A stretch of 43,225 nt of DNA from Lapidilactobacillus luobeiensis (GTDB taxonomy: Bacteria > Bacillota > Bacilli > Lactobacillales > Lactobacillaceae): the NCBI RefSeq assembly GCF_024345205.1, contig NZ_BROC01000026.1, positions 1-43,225 on the forward strand, read 5' to 3'. Of the stretch, positions 1 through 8,623 are shown in pieces (the first letter of the stretch is position 1; every line of letters starts with the position of its first letter). The notes beneath the pieces are model-generated. The model saw only the letters and a program-made list of their open reading frames with translations, ran no database searches and was not told where the DNA came from. The translations under genes were made by a program, and so were the position numbers.

Positions 1-206
1 TTGAGATTCGCGTACTTGGCGAAGCTCAAAGTGACGCCCACAGCGAGCTCACCCCGAACCACGCAGTGGAAGTTACGACCAAGATACAGGAGCCGAAGCA
101 CAGCGAGCTTGCCCGCCACACGCAACGCAGACCGCGGCCAACAGCCATCACAGCAAGCTCACCCCGAACCACGCAGTGGAAGTTACGACCAAGATTGAAA
201 CGGTAC
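1..206 (+). repeat. Family L repeat, copy A (3' end only, cut by window start)
   Basis: This is the right end of the long non-coding repeat also seen at 30.1, 40.0 and 43.1 kb. The first bases form the CTTTGAG...CTCAAAG hairpin shared with the other copies. Three submodules starting CACAGCGAGCT or CACAGCAAGCT follow at about 39, 109 and 149. The first and third end in GTGGAAGTTACGACCAAGAT (type alpha). The middle one carries CCGCCACACGCAACGCAG (type beta). The copy ends with GAAACGGTAC at 197-206, the reverse complement of GTACCGTTTC at the start of copy D. The short ORFs across it are not conserved as proteins. Confidence 0.8.
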
Positions 207-261
207 AATTGCCCGCAGCCAATATGTGTCAAAATCAGTTGTAACCAACCAATATTTTTTC

Positions 262-275
262 AAAAAGCGCTTGCA
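262..275 (-). promoter_or_regulatory. cre-like site upstream of rpe
   Basis: Read on the minus strand the site is TGCAAGCGCTTTTT, close to the CcpA consensus TGWAANCGNTNWCA. It lies about 65 bases before the epimerase start, near possible promoter boxes (TTGCAA at 271). This suggests catabolite control of the epimerase gene; the promoter itself is uncertain. Confidence 0.5.
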
Positions 276-340
276 ATTGACCGCTGAACTAGCATAAGCT
301 GAGAGTAGTTCTTTAACTTTAGTTTGATGGAGGAATTATC

Positions 341-985
341 ATGCCAATTATTTCACCTTCATTGCTGGCCGCCGACCTTTTTCAGATCGGTCAGCAGATC
401 AAAACGATCGAACAAACGGATGCGCGCTATTTACACGTTGATATCATGGATGGTCATTACGTTCCGAATATTAATTTCGGTGATAAGATCGTTGGCGAAT
501 TGAAGCAACATACCGACTTGACGCTGGATTGCCATATCATGGTCGATCGTCCGGAGCAGGTAATTGTTGATGTGGCAGCGGCTGGCGGGGATCTTTTGAC
601 CTTTCACCCAGAAACTTCGCAACATCCTTATCGTCTGATCCAAGAGATCCATCGTTTGGGTAAAAAAGCGGGGATCGCTTTTGATCCGGGGATCGCGTTG
701 GACACTTACGCGGATTTGTTACCATTGGTCGATCAAGTGCTGGTGATGACCGTCAGTCCGGGATTTGGCGGGCAACATTTCTTGGCGCCGATGGTCGATA
801 AGGTTGCGGCGGCCAAACAGATCCGTGACGATCGTGGTTATCATTATGATATCGAGGTCGATGGCGGCGTCAACGCGACCACCGGACAACAATGTGTCGC
901 GGCCGGGGCCAATGTTTTAGTCGCCGGATCTTACGTTTTCAAAGGTGATATCAGCGCGAATATCAAATCATTAGCAGTTTTATAA
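341..985 (+). CDS. rpe: Ribulose-phosphate 3-epimerase family protein
   Basis: A 214-residue TIM-barrel protein of the Rpe family, which interconverts D-ribulose 5-phosphate and D-xylulose 5-phosphate in the pentose phosphate pathway. Family hallmarks are SPSLLAAD at the N-terminus, the metal/catalytic segment HVDIMDGHYVPN (about 32-43), CHIMVD (about 64-69), VMTVSPGFGGQ (about 135-145) and the phosphate-binding IEVDGG...VAGSYVF end. Length is normal for the family. The start is fixed by GGAGGAATTATC before ATG. The ribokinase gene follows 240 bases downstream, so the pair probably serves pentose use; a cre-like site lies upstream. Paralogues of this fold include D-allulose-6-phosphate epimerases, so the exact sugar phosphate is inferred. 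Confidence 0.88.
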   Translation: MPIISPSLLAADLFQIGQQIKTIEQTDARYLHVDIMDGHYVPNINFGDKIVGELKQHTDLTLDCHIMVDRPEQVIVDVAAAGGDLLTFHPETSQHPYRLIQEIHRLGKKAGIAFDPGIALDTYADLLPLVDQVLVMTVSPGFGGQHFLAPMVDKVAAAKQIRDDRGYHYDIEVDGGVNATTGQQCVAAGANVLVAGSYVFKGDISANIKSLAVL

Positions 986-987
986 AA

Positions 988-1108
988 AGAGTGCGTAGAG
1001 GTGCGATCAGACCGTGAGCATTAATTTATCTGATTGACTAAGCCGCAAAGCGGATTGGGCAAGCAGATACTTTAAGGCGCAGCGGTCTGCACCTCGTAAC
1101 ACGTTTCA
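988..1108 (-). repeat. Family P palindromic repeat, copy P1
   Basis: An imperfect palindrome of about 120 bp between rpe and rbsK. Outer arms are 998-1014 and 1083-1095 (GAGGTGC...AGACCG pairing with CGGTCTGCACCTC, with a four-base bulge). On the minus strand it begins AAACGTGTT and ends TAATGCTCA...GCACTCT, the same end motifs as the insert at 30.3 kb. Its centre also resembles the CCAATCCGC...GCGGCTT segment of the family L left end. It may also act as a processing or termination structure after rpe. Confidence 0.6.
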
Positions 1109-1225
1109 AATAAGAGCGCCTAAAATAAGGGGCTGGTGGCGGGGTCGAAATTGACCGCGCTTTTTGGTCAGAAGTGATTTTTGGCGTGATGAGCTTTGCG
1201 AATACGGGAAAATGAGGTTGGAGAG

Positions 1226-2161
1226 ATGACGAATAGAGTAACGGTATTGGGCAGTATCAATGTTGATCGAATCCTGCACATCGAAAAACTACCGCGCCCC
1301 GGTGAAACGATCAAGATGAGTCAATTGGACTTAGCGGCTGGTGGAAAAGGGGCCAATCAGGCGGTGGCGGCGGCTCGTTCCGGTGCGGCGACCACTTTTA
1401 TTGGCGCGATCGGTGCTGATGCCGAAGGTGAAATGATGTTGGCCAAATTGGCGGCCGAGAAGATCGACGTTACTCAGGTGGCCCAAGACGCGGACGCGGT
1501 AACTGGTCAAGCGTATATCTTGTTACAGGCTGGCGGACAAAACTCGATCGTCATCAACGCGGGCGCTAATGCCCAAGTCTCAGCGGCGCTGGTCGAGAAA
1601 AGTTCGGCGGCGCTCAGTCAGGCTGATTTCGTGATCACCCAATTTGAAACACCAGTAACCGCGGCGGTCGCTGCCTTCACGCAGGCACGGGCGCAGGGAG
1701 TGGTGACGATCCTCAATCCGGCGCCAGCTAGTGAACATTCCGAAGACGACCTGTTGCGTCTGACAGACGTGATCGCGCCAAATGAAACTGAAAGCGAACG
1801 TTTGACGGGGATCAAGATCACTGATGACACAACATTAGCCGCCAGCGCCGCTTACTTTCATCAGCGGGGTGTTAAGGCGGTGATCATTACCCTAGGCGAG
1901 CAGGGCGCCTTTTTCTCTTACGCCGGTCAGCAACAACACTTGCCCGCGTTCAAAGTTGCAGCAGTCGATACCACCGCGGCTGGTGACACCTTTATCGGCG
2001 CGATGGCGGCGCGGTTGAAACCGGATCTAAGTAATTTGCCAGCTGCGATGACCTACGCGAGTCAAGCGGCCGCGCTGACCGTTCAGAAATTAGGCGCGTT
2101 CCCCTCGATCCCGGCGACGGCGGCTGTCAATGCGTTCGCTGCCCGCCAAGGTGACTGCTGA
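1226..2161 (+). CDS. rbsK: Ribokinase (PfkB family sugar kinase)
   Basis: A 311-residue PfkB-family kinase, most like ribokinase, which phosphorylates D-ribose to ribose 5-phosphate with ATP. It has the N-terminal substrate motif GGKGANQAVAAAR (about 39-51) and the C-terminal signature DTTAAGDTFIGA (about 247-258), which holds the catalytic aspartate and anion hole. The opening MTNRVTVLGSINVD is typical of RbsK. The reading frame is open from a TTG at 1196, but the ATG at 1226 has GAGG at the right spacing and gives the usual family length. With the epimerase upstream it links ribose to the pentose phosphate pool. No ribose transporter or rbsD is in the window, so another furanose substrate is possible. 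Confidence 0.87.
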   Translation: MTNRVTVLGSINVDRILHIEKLPRPGETIKMSQLDLAAGGKGANQAVAAARSGAATTFIGAIGADAEGEMMLAKLAAEKIDVTQVAQDADAVTGQAYILLQAGGQNSIVINAGANAQVSAALVEKSSAALSQADFVITQFETPVTAAVAAFTQARAQGVVTILNPAPASEHSEDDLLRLTDVIAPNETESERLTGIKITDDTTLAASAAYFHQRGVKAVIITLGEQGAFFSYAGQQQHLPAFKVAAVDTTAAGDTFIGAMAARLKPDLSNLPAAMTYASQAAALTVQKLGAFPSIPATAAVNAFAARQGDC

Positions 2162-2220
2162 CTGATATGGCGTCATGAGCGCGTAGCTTCAAATCAATGG
2201 GATAAAGTCTCATCAACGTA

Positions 2221-2276
2221 AAAAACGCTGGTCAATGAATTGTGATCGTCCACAGCTCATTGATCGGCGCTTTTTA
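2221..2276. terminator. Bidirectional intrinsic terminator between rbsK and the WxL locus
   Basis: CGCTGGTCAATGA (2227-2239) pairs with TCATTGATCGGCG (2258-2270) with two G-U wobbles. A6 lies before the stem and T5 after it, so it can stop both rbsK (plus) and the 569-residue WxL gene (minus). Confidence 0.8.
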
Positions 2277-2307
2277 GTGTTCAATTTTTAGTGGTTATGG
2301 CGCGTGA

Positions 2308-4017
2308 TCAAGGCGTATTGCTCAAAGTCCACGTGATCGTACTTTGATAATGGCCAGCGATCGCATTACTATTCAAATGCAGGAGGATACCTTGATCAGC
2401 GGCCCAATTCTGTTGCCATTGCCGCTCAGTAGTACTCACGATCGGCACGTTTGTATTTTCCAAGTTGGTGGTCATTCCGCTGTTAACAAAAACCAGATAG
2501 CCAGCGCTTCGGTTTTGACCATCAACGACGGGGGTCGCCTGAACGGCTAAAGCCCAACCAGTTGTGGCAAGGCGCCCATCAGTGACGGTGATCGTCCAAA
2601 CACCACTACGCTGGACCAATTGAGAAGCGCCATTCAAGCGCGTGGTCAGAAAATTAACGCTGGGACTGACCACTAAACTTAATTCATTGGTCAAAACATT
2701 GATCGTGGTAGTTTCTGACGCGCTTTGATGACCGTAAGCATCGCTGATCGAATATTTTAGCTGATGTTGACCCAACGTTAACTCATCCTTAGGCAGCGTC
2801 ACCGTAAAATCAGATGTTGAGGTCAACGGCACAGTTTGCTCAGCTTGCTTATCTAAGGCCCAATGCAAGGTCAAACCATCAGCCTCGTTGAAATCGCTGA
2901 TCAGACTTGTCGGTTCGCCACTATTATCAGTACGTTGATAAGTGAAGCCGCCGTTTTCCGACCAATCCTGATTTTGCGCGACTTGGTTCGTTGCGGCTAA
3001 AGGCTTGGTGATCGTAAGTTTGCGATTGGTGTATTCTACGCCGGGCACGCTGATCAAGCGGATCTGGTTCTTCTGGTCGCCGGGCATGGCGCTGTTCGTC
3101 GCCCCAGTGAACCCCCAGTAGACCGAGGTGCCATTCAATTTGCTGGCGTCAATGGTATAAGAATTGGTAGTACTATTGTCAAGCGTTAGTGCCATAGTGC
3201 ATTTACTAGTATCACTAGAATTATAAGTCCATTTTAGTTTAACATTATGCCAATTGCCATTGGTCAAATCGAGATTTCTAAAACGATTGCTAGCACCTTC
3301 AGCTGTTAGGGTGTTCGGAATAGTATTGCTAAAAAGAGCCATGAAGCTACTTCCAGTGGAAATGTCATTGACAGCTTGATAGACCTGAGGCCGTCCGGGG
3401 TAACTAGCCTCAAGGTGTTGACCGGCAGTACTAAATTTATAGTCAAGTGCAGCACGCTTAGTCATCGCGTTGTTGATCATTGTGTCAAACTCAAATGCCA
3501 CAGAATTCTGGATAGCGGTTCCCGCCATCATGATTTGATCTTTGCTTAGGGAAGAGTCATATTCAAACTTATCGACCCCCCAAACGCCCAGCGATTGGCC
3601 GTCTAGTGTTTTCTCATAATGGGCGATGGCGTTGGCGCCATTGGCATCGTTTTGGAGGACGAAGGCCATGCCTTCATTGCCGCTGGTGCTCGTGCCGAAG
3701 TTGAGTTCGAATTCAAAAGTTTGATCTTGGGTCAAGTCGATTTTTTGGGTCGACCAGACAGCGCCGGTACTGCCGCCGTCAGTGTTGGTGTTGTTGGCGC
3801 CAGTGGTCAGCGCGATACTGTCGCTCTGAAAAGTCGCGTCATTGCTATGGCCAGTATCAGCCAAATTTCCCGCTTTTAGAAACGCGCTGGGATTGAGATA
3901 GTCGGTCGACGCGGCCTGAACGGGTCGGGCGACTAAAGCGGTCACTAATAGGGCGGTCCCCAATAAACCACCTAGAACGATGCGATAAAGTTGTGATAGT
4001 TTCTGTTGGTAGTGCAT
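2308..4017 (-). CDS. L-type lectin-like WxL domain surface protein (569 aa)
   Basis: A secreted protein with a signal peptide (hydrophobic core about 15-30, cleavage near VQAAS). A legume/L-type lectin-like domain covers about 36-325, with EGMAFVLQND, VAFEFDTMIN and VYWGFTGATN marking its metal/sugar-binding strands. A short Ig-like region (about 335-440) and a C-terminal WxL domain follow, with the paired motifs GWALAV and ITWTLSNTP. WxL domains bind peptidoglycan and the WxL-interacting protein on the cell surface; a lectin front suggests glycan adhesion, but the ligand is unknown. It is the shortest of four such proteins in the locus and sits alone behind its own promoter (4064-4092). RBS is GGGAGGGAAG before ATG. 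Confidence 0.88.
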   Translation of the reverse strand: MHYQQKLSQLYRIVLGGLLGTALLVTALVARPVQAASTDYLNPSAFLKAGNLADTGHSNDATFQSDSIALTTGANNTNTDGGSTGAVWSTQKIDLTQDQTFEFELNFGTSTSGNEGMAFVLQNDANGANAIAHYEKTLDGQSLGVWGVDKFEYDSSLSKDQIMMAGTAIQNSVAFEFDTMINNAMTKRAALDYKFSTAGQHLEASYPGRPQVYQAVNDISTGSSFMALFSNTIPNTLTAEGASNRFRNLDLTNGNWHNVKLKWTYNSSDTSKCTMALTLDNSTTNSYTIDASKLNGTSVYWGFTGATNSAMPGDQKNQIRLISVPGVEYTNRKLTITKPLAATNQVAQNQDWSENGGFTYQRTDNSGEPTSLISDFNEADGLTLHWALDKQAEQTVPLTSTSDFTVTLPKDELTLGQHQLKYSISDAYGHQSASETTTINVLTNELSLVVSPSVNFLTTRLNGASQLVQRSGVWTITVTDGRLATTGWALAVQATPVVDGQNRSAGYLVFVNSGMTTNLENTNVPIVSTTERQWQQNWAADQGILLHLNSNAIAGHYQSTITWTLSNTP

Positions 4018-4063
4018 TGAACTTCCCTCCCCAAGGGTAATTCTGTCATCACACCTTAGTTCA

Positions 4064-4092
4064 ATTATAAGGCAAGCGGCAATGATTGTTAA
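4064..4092 (-). promoter_or_regulatory. Sigma-A promoter of the 569-aa WxL gene
   Basis: On the minus strand TTAACA (4087-4092) and TATAAT (4064-4069) are 17 bases apart, about 47 bases before the start codon. This makes the 569-residue gene a separate transcription unit. Confidence 0.65.
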
Positions 4093-4189
4093 GAAATATC
4101 TGCTTACTTTTTGTATATTCTTTGAATAAAAATGGGCGAGTGGTTGCGCTGCCGGCTTTGCTAGACCAATTTATTTTTTTGCAATAAAA

Positions 4190-4233
4190 AAAGCGCCTGA
4201 TCATTGATCGTGATGATCGACATCAGGCGCTTT
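4190..4233 (-). terminator. Intrinsic terminator after the 199-aa WxL gene
   Basis: AAAGCGCCTGAT (4190-4201) pairs perfectly with ATCAGGCGCTTT (4222-4233). On the minus strand the stem is followed by a run of T. A second inverted repeat, CCACTGCT/AGCAGTGG (4307-4314 and 4333-4340), lies between it and the gene. Confidence 0.82.
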
Positions 4234-4406
4234 ACTAAATGATTGGTCGGGCGAAAAGTTATTTTGAGTTGGCAGCGCGCGCTGAGCCCTAGTTAGGGTC
4301 ACAGCGCCACTGCTGGGGAGTTGTTTAAGTGAAGCAGTGGTGGTCTTGCTTGATCGGCGTTAGACTAAATTGTCATTGTCATTGATATTGACGATGTGGC
4401 GGCGTG

Positions 4407-5006
4407 TTAGTTGCCTGCTGGCGCTGCCGCTAAGGTCCAAGTGATCTGGGCGTTGTAATCGCCAGGAGTCACATTCGCTGGTAAGGTGATCGTCGCGCCG
4501 TTGCCAGTGTAGTCCGCGTTGAAGGTCCCGATACCGGTGTTGTCAGTCGCGAAGAAGACTTTCTCTTCAGCATCGTCCAAGGCGAATTCTTTGGCGTCCA
4601 CAGAGATGTTTTGAATATCCGCAGTGTCAGCGGCGCTTTCACCGTACAATGCTGGTTTGTTGAAGCTTAACTTAGCGCCGGTCAATTCCTGGTCGCCGTT
4701 CATGAAAGCCGTCCGACTAGCAGATACCGACCAGCCATCGTTGAGTGAGACCCCAGCGTTGATCACTTGGAGGCTAGGTGTCACTGCCTTAGAAGTGAGG
4801 ACTTGTTTCTTGCCGGTGATCTTAGCGCCAGAGAAAACGACGCTGGGTGTTTGGACCAATTGAACGCCGGCTTCATTTTTCTCCAGCTTGACGTTGGCCG
4901 TCGATTTGATATTTTGATCGGTCTCAGCGTGCGTCTTGGTGATACCCGCGCTCAAAATGCTAAGGCTCAGAACTGCTAATAAGGTAATTGTTTTGCTGAA
5001 TTTCAT
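4407..5006 (-). CDS. Small WxL domain surface protein (199 aa, CscB type)
   Basis: A secreted 199-residue protein made of a signal peptide (MKFSKTITLLAVLSLSILSA, cut near THAET) and one WxL domain. Its first tryptophan motif is GWSVSASRTAF (W-x-V rather than W-x-L) and the second is ITWTLAAAP at the C-terminus. Such small WxL proteins partner larger WxL and DUF916 proteins in Csc surface complexes. The start at 5006 is chosen because GGGGGA lies just before it, as in its paralogues; the frame is open for four more codons upstream. It lies 144 bases after the 741-residue lectin-WxL gene, separated by a long inverted repeat. Confidence 0.86.
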   Translation of the reverse strand: MKFSKTITLLAVLSLSILSAGITKTHAETDQNIKSTANVKLEKNEAGVQLVQTPSVVFSGAKITGKKQVLTSKAVTPSLQVINAGVSLNDGWSVSASRTAFMNGDQELTGAKLSFNKPALYGESAADTADIQNISVDAKEFALDDAEEKVFFATDNTGIGTFNADYTGNGATITLPANVTPGDYNAQITWTLAAAPAGN

Positions 5007-5071
5007 ATTTTCCCCCAAATGGTTGTCGAGTTGCTAGTGTCATTTTTAAAAAAAATCAAGTGTCAGGACGA

Positions 5072-5130
5072 GTCAGTGGCGACCGGTGTGCAACCGTTAC
5101 TGCTGAAGATCGGGCAATAGCGCCACTGAC
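5072..5130 (-). terminator. Possible terminator between 741-aa and 199-aa WxL genes
   Basis: GTCAGTGGCG (5072-5081) pairs perfectly with CGCCACTGAC (5121-5130). On the minus strand an eight-T run follows about 15 bases later. The long loop and the distance to the T run make termination partial at best. Confidence 0.45.
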
Positions 5131-5150
5131 CAACGATAACAATAATGGTG

Positions 5151-7376
5151 CTATGATTCTAAACTGGGATCGTCTTGCAAAGTCCAGATGATCTGACCAG
5201 AATAACTGCCAGCGGCGGCGTTGGCTTGTAAGCGTAAAAGGATCCCTTCGTCGGCCGACCACTGATCGGTGGCGATATTGATCGCCTCACGTTGCTCCTG
5301 GATTTGTTTCTGCGCGACGACCAGAGGATCTTTGAGGCTTTGTTCAGCCTTATCCTGCCGATAGACCAACTCGCCGGCGAGCGCTTGACCGTCAGCGTCC
5401 TTCAAAGGGGTCGCTTGCGCCAATAATTGCCATGACGTCACCCGCTCACCTTGTTGGCGATCATCAAAGACCTCCAATTCCCAGTCAGGTCGCCGCGACA
5501 CCGTTTGCTTGGCACCAGTCAAGGTCGTATCCTTGAAGGCGACCGTCTCGGCGATGGTGCCGAAACGAAGCTGGCCCGACATTAAGATCACTTTGATCGT
5601 TTTCACGGGACTGTGGTTCGAGAATTTATCAACGAGACAGTAATTGAATTCGTTGATGCCCAGCTTCAATTGACTGGTATCCAAAAACTCACTGGCTAAC
5701 AGGAAGCGACCATTTTGCTGCGATTGTTCACTGACCGGTTCATAAGGTAAGACCTGTCCGTTTAACGTCCGTTTGATCGCGAAGTCACTGTTCTCAATCG
5801 GTAAAGGCGTGTTGGGATCGGTGGCATTGGCGTAGGTGAATTCTCCGTAGATCTTGGGGAGCGTGTCATTTTGTGAGACATAATACTCCAAAGCCGCGTC
5901 ATCAGTTGTCGTGAGTACACGTTTTGGTTCCAATGAGAAACGAGGCGTCTCCGTGCGCAGGCGTAAATGAGGATTGTTGAAAGTGGCCAGCGCCGGTTCA
6001 ACGGTAAATTCCGCTAAATGTGGGTCAGCACGCAATTTGATGCTGAGTTCCACCGTATGATTATCCGCAGTCAACGGCTCGATCAAAGCGAAGTCCAACC
6101 ACTGCTCACCGCTATTACGGTCAATGGTCAGCCAATTTTTTTGGATCGGTCGCACGGTCCCATTGTTGTGCGTGATGGTGCTGCCGTCTAAAAGCTTGGT
6201 CGTTAAAGGCAGATCCAATTTGATCGTGATCTTTTCCCATGGAAGTTGACTAGGGAGGTAATTCAAGCGATATTTCGCGGTCAAAAGATCACCGCTGTGG
6301 ACCGAAGCGTTGTTGAAAACTTGCTCGTTCCGCGTTTCGTTGAACAACTCACTGCTGACAGCGCCCCGGACACCACCAGGGACCCGGTCAAGCATCAGTT
6401 CCGTCCGTTGGTAATTTCTCGCGGAAGTCGTACCGGTAAATCCCCAACGGACCCGACCATTAGCGCTATTGAAAACACTGACGTCGATCGGGATCGCCTG
6501 ACTTTTGAAATCTGGCTTCAAGGAGCCATCCAATTGTTGATCGTCCCAAGAGAAAGTCATCATTTTGGTCGTTGGATCCCAGACCAAGCTGACGTGCCGC
6601 CAATTACCATCAGCCATTGGCGGATCTTGAGCCAAGATCGTTCCGTGGTTCTGGCTGAAATAGTAATATTTATAGAAAAAAAGTGAGGTGTACTTGTGGG
6701 ACTGATAACTTTCGTGACGCGCGGGATAATCAGCGGCGATGTGCCGACTGGCTTGCGTTGAACTGAGCCCGAGATCAAAAGAATTACCATTACCTGCTTT
6801 GGAACCAGAAGCGATATTGCCATGATTGTCAAACTCCAACGCCCAGCTCCGTTGGATCGCGGTCAAGGCCAAAATCTGCGGATCAAAGAGACGATCGTCC
6901 AGATCAGCGCTCCAGACCCCTAAACTTTGCCCACCGATCACCGGTTGCCCTTGATAACTAGTGATTGCCTGACTACCACGAGAATCGTTCTGTAAAACAA
7001 AAGCCAGACCTTCACCAGGCTGACGGGATAAAGATTTCCGATTTAGCCAAAAACCCAGATGCGTTTCTTGATTTAAATCAAAATAGGCATCGTCCGTTGA
7101 CCAAACCGCGCCGGTCTGAGTTGGTCCAGTAGTCAGCGTGATCGTACTTTGCCGCTCAGCGGTCGTCACCTGCGCCTGATTGCCACTGAACGTCTGTGCT
7201 TGCCCGTTGATCAAGACCTGACTGAGATCGACGCCAGTCGGCTTGGTGACATTACTGGGCAAAGCCGCACCGCGAACGATCCGCTGCTTGATCCGTCCCA
7301 AGAGCAAAAGTCCCCCCAGCGCGATGAGCAAAATCAAACTGATCCGCAAATGCGTTCGATGTGTTTTTTTGAACAT
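5151..7376 (-). CDS. L-type lectin-like WxL domain surface protein (741 aa, CscC type)
   Basis: A large secreted protein. Residues 1-45 form a signal segment ending in RIVRGAA. An L-type lectin domain follows (about 50-330), with GEGLAFVLQND, WALEFDN and VRWGFTGTTS. Next come a beta-rich segment starting SELFNETRNEQV (about 335-460), an Ig-like region containing LNGQVLPYE, and a C-terminal WxL domain (SWQLLAQATPL and IIWTLQDDP). It is a close paralogue of the 735-residue protein at 9119. The frame is open for 65 codons upstream of 7376, but that stretch crosses the promoter, and GGAGGTCGCGGCA precedes the ATG at 7376. Expected role: wall-associated glycan binding; ligand unknown. Confidence 0.88.
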   Translation of the reverse strand: MFKKTHRTHLRISLILLIALGGLLLLGRIKQRIVRGAALPSNVTKPTGVDLSQVLINGQAQTFSGNQAQVTTAERQSTITLTTGPTQTGAVWSTDDAYFDLNQETHLGFWLNRKSLSRQPGEGLAFVLQNDSRGSQAITSYQGQPVIGGQSLGVWSADLDDRLFDPQILALTAIQRSWALEFDNHGNIASGSKAGNGNSFDLGLSSTQASRHIAADYPARHESYQSHKYTSLFFYKYYYFSQNHGTILAQDPPMADGNWRHVSLVWDPTTKMMTFSWDDQQLDGSLKPDFKSQAIPIDVSVFNSANGRVRWGFTGTTSARNYQRTELMLDRVPGGVRGAVSSELFNETRNEQVFNNASVHSGDLLTAKYRLNYLPSQLPWEKITIKLDLPLTTKLLDGSTITHNNGTVRPIQKNWLTIDRNSGEQWLDFALIEPLTADNHTVELSIKLRADPHLAEFTVEPALATFNNPHLRLRTETPRFSLEPKRVLTTTDDAALEYYVSQNDTLPKIYGEFTYANATDPNTPLPIENSDFAIKRTLNGQVLPYEPVSEQSQQNGRFLLASEFLDTSQLKLGINEFNYCLVDKFSNHSPVKTIKVILMSGQLRFGTIAETVAFKDTTLTGAKQTVSRRPDWELEVFDDRQQGERVTSWQLLAQATPLKDADGQALAGELVYRQDKAEQSLKDPLVVAQKQIQEQREAINIATDQWSADEGILLRLQANAAAGSYSGQIIWTLQDDPSLES

Positions 7377-7442
7377 TGCCGCGACCTCCTTCAAATGATT
7401 GACTGTGGAAAATGATCGTCCCACTAACGAGCAGCAATAAGA

Positions 7443-7471
7443 ATTATACATAATCGGACTAGACCTGTAAA
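7443..7471 (-). promoter_or_regulatory. Sigma-A promoter of the 741-aa WxL gene
   Basis: On the minus strand TTTACA (7466-7471) and TATAAT (7443-7448) are 17 bases apart. TTACTTCACT (plus strand, 7502-7511) lies about 30 bases upstream of the -35 box and recurs exactly at 8845-8854 before the 222-residue WxL gene. Confidence 0.68.
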
Positions 7472-7697
7472 TAATTTTGCGTAAAATATTTTTTCTTTTA
7501 GTTACTTCACTAAAGCCTTTTTGATAGGTTATTGCTGACATAGCGGTATTTACTAACCGAACGAATGACAAATATGTGATTATCTAATGGATATTTTAAC
7601 TAATAATTATACGTTTAAATATTCAAACCAAGCACAACTGATTTAGCGTTAATGCTCAAAAACCTTGCGGAGAAACATTGGGCAAATGTGAAAAATC

Positions 7698-7812
7698 AGA
7701 GTGTGAAGCGCAACGGGTTGACTTTAAGCATTAACCTAGCACTTGTTTTGAAAGCGCACCTTGCTTTCGGAACAATTGCGTAGTTAAGCGCAGAAAGTAG
7801 TCAGCGCAACAC
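7698..7812 (-). repeat. Family P palindromic repeat, copy P2
   Basis: About 115 bp in the gap between two WxL genes. On the minus strand it runs GTGTTGCGC...CTTAACTACGC...TAGGTTAATGCT...CACACTCT, sharing these blocks with the copies at 30.3 and 36.0 kb. The arms around 7698-7723 and 7799-7812 can pair (GCGC and TGACT parts). The inner hairpin GAAAGC/GCTTTC is at about 7750-7768. It sits directly after the terminator of the 222-residue gene. The rest of the gap 7377-7954 holds the 741-aa promoter and AT-rich DNA with no gene. Confidence 0.65.
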
Positions 7813-7822
7813 AGCGCAAAAA

Positions 7823-7851
7823 ACACGAGACGCCGTTAGGCAATCTCGTGT
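7823..7851 (-). terminator. Intrinsic terminator after the 222-aa WxL gene
   Basis: ACACGAGA (7823-7830) and TCTCGTGT (7844-7851) form a perfect 8-bp stem. On the minus strand it is followed by TTTTTT. Confidence 0.82.
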
Positions 7852-7954
7852 AATGGGTTATGCTTTTATTTAAATGACGATCATCAAGTCTAAGTTATGG
7901 GAGTAACTAAACGGCGCGATCGCCAGTTAAAAACGAAATGATAGGTGGAACGAA

Positions 7955-8623
7955 TTATTCGCCAGGAGTAGTGCTAGGCGTGTTCGTCAATTCCCAAGTG
8001 ATATCTGCAGTATAGGCAGCAGCAGTCGCACTGGAAGGAACCGTTAAATGGATCTTGTCCAATCCGTAAGTTGCTGTATAGGTACCAACACCTGTTCCTG
8101 ATGTGGCAGAAAAGATCAATCCATTCGCGTCACCTAGAGTAATACTGTTAGTTGTTACGCCCTTGTTGTTATCGAGATCTGGATTATTAACCGCTGTATC
8201 TGTATCTTTATTTTCAACAAGACCAGAATCAAAACTTAACGCCGCACCAGTGAGTGTCTTTGCTTTATCAGTAGTTTGAAAAGCACTAGCTTTAGCATAT
8301 ACATTCCAGCCACTAGTGAAACCAGGATTAATGACTTTGATTGGGCTATCTATTTCCTCGGCATTATATGTTTTGTTCGCACCAGTTAAAGCATTTGTCC
8401 CAAAATTAATCGTTGGTGCCGAAACCAGTTGGATAGTATTAGGTTTATCAGGATCCACGGGATCCTGCGTTGTCAATTCAATCTGAGCGGTTGTTTTATT
8501 CTCTGGAATTGAGCTGCTAGTACCAGGATTAGTAACATCCTCCGCATGAGTTGTTGCTACGCCGGTCGAGAGAACGCTAAGTGCTAAAACAGTTAAAAGT
8601 GTGATTGCTTTGTTGAATTTCAT
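7955..8623 (-). CDS. Small WxL domain surface protein (222 aa, CscB type)
   Basis: Signal peptide (MKFNKAITLLTVLALSVLST, cut near THAED), a short proline/threonine-rich linker (about 28-60), then a WxL domain with GWNVYAKASAF and ITWELTNTP. The second motif is W-E-L. It is very similar in its first 25 residues to the 199- and 200-residue proteins, so the small WxL genes arose by duplication. The frame extends 34 codons upstream, but GGGGGAAATAACC before the ATG at 8623 and the signal peptide fix the start. It stands alone, with a terminator behind it and nearly 500 bases of AT-rich DNA in front. Confidence 0.86.
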   Translation of the reverse strand: MKFNKAITLLTVLALSVLSTGVATTHAEDVTNPGTSSSIPENKTTAQIELTTQDPVDPDKPNTIQLVSAPTINFGTNALTGANKTYNAEEIDSPIKVINPGFTSGWNVYAKASAFQTTDKAKTLTGAALSFDSGLVENKDTDTAVNNPDLDNNKGVTTNSITLGDANGLIFSATSGTGVGTYTATYGLDKIHLTVPSSATAAAYTADITWELTNTPSTTPGE

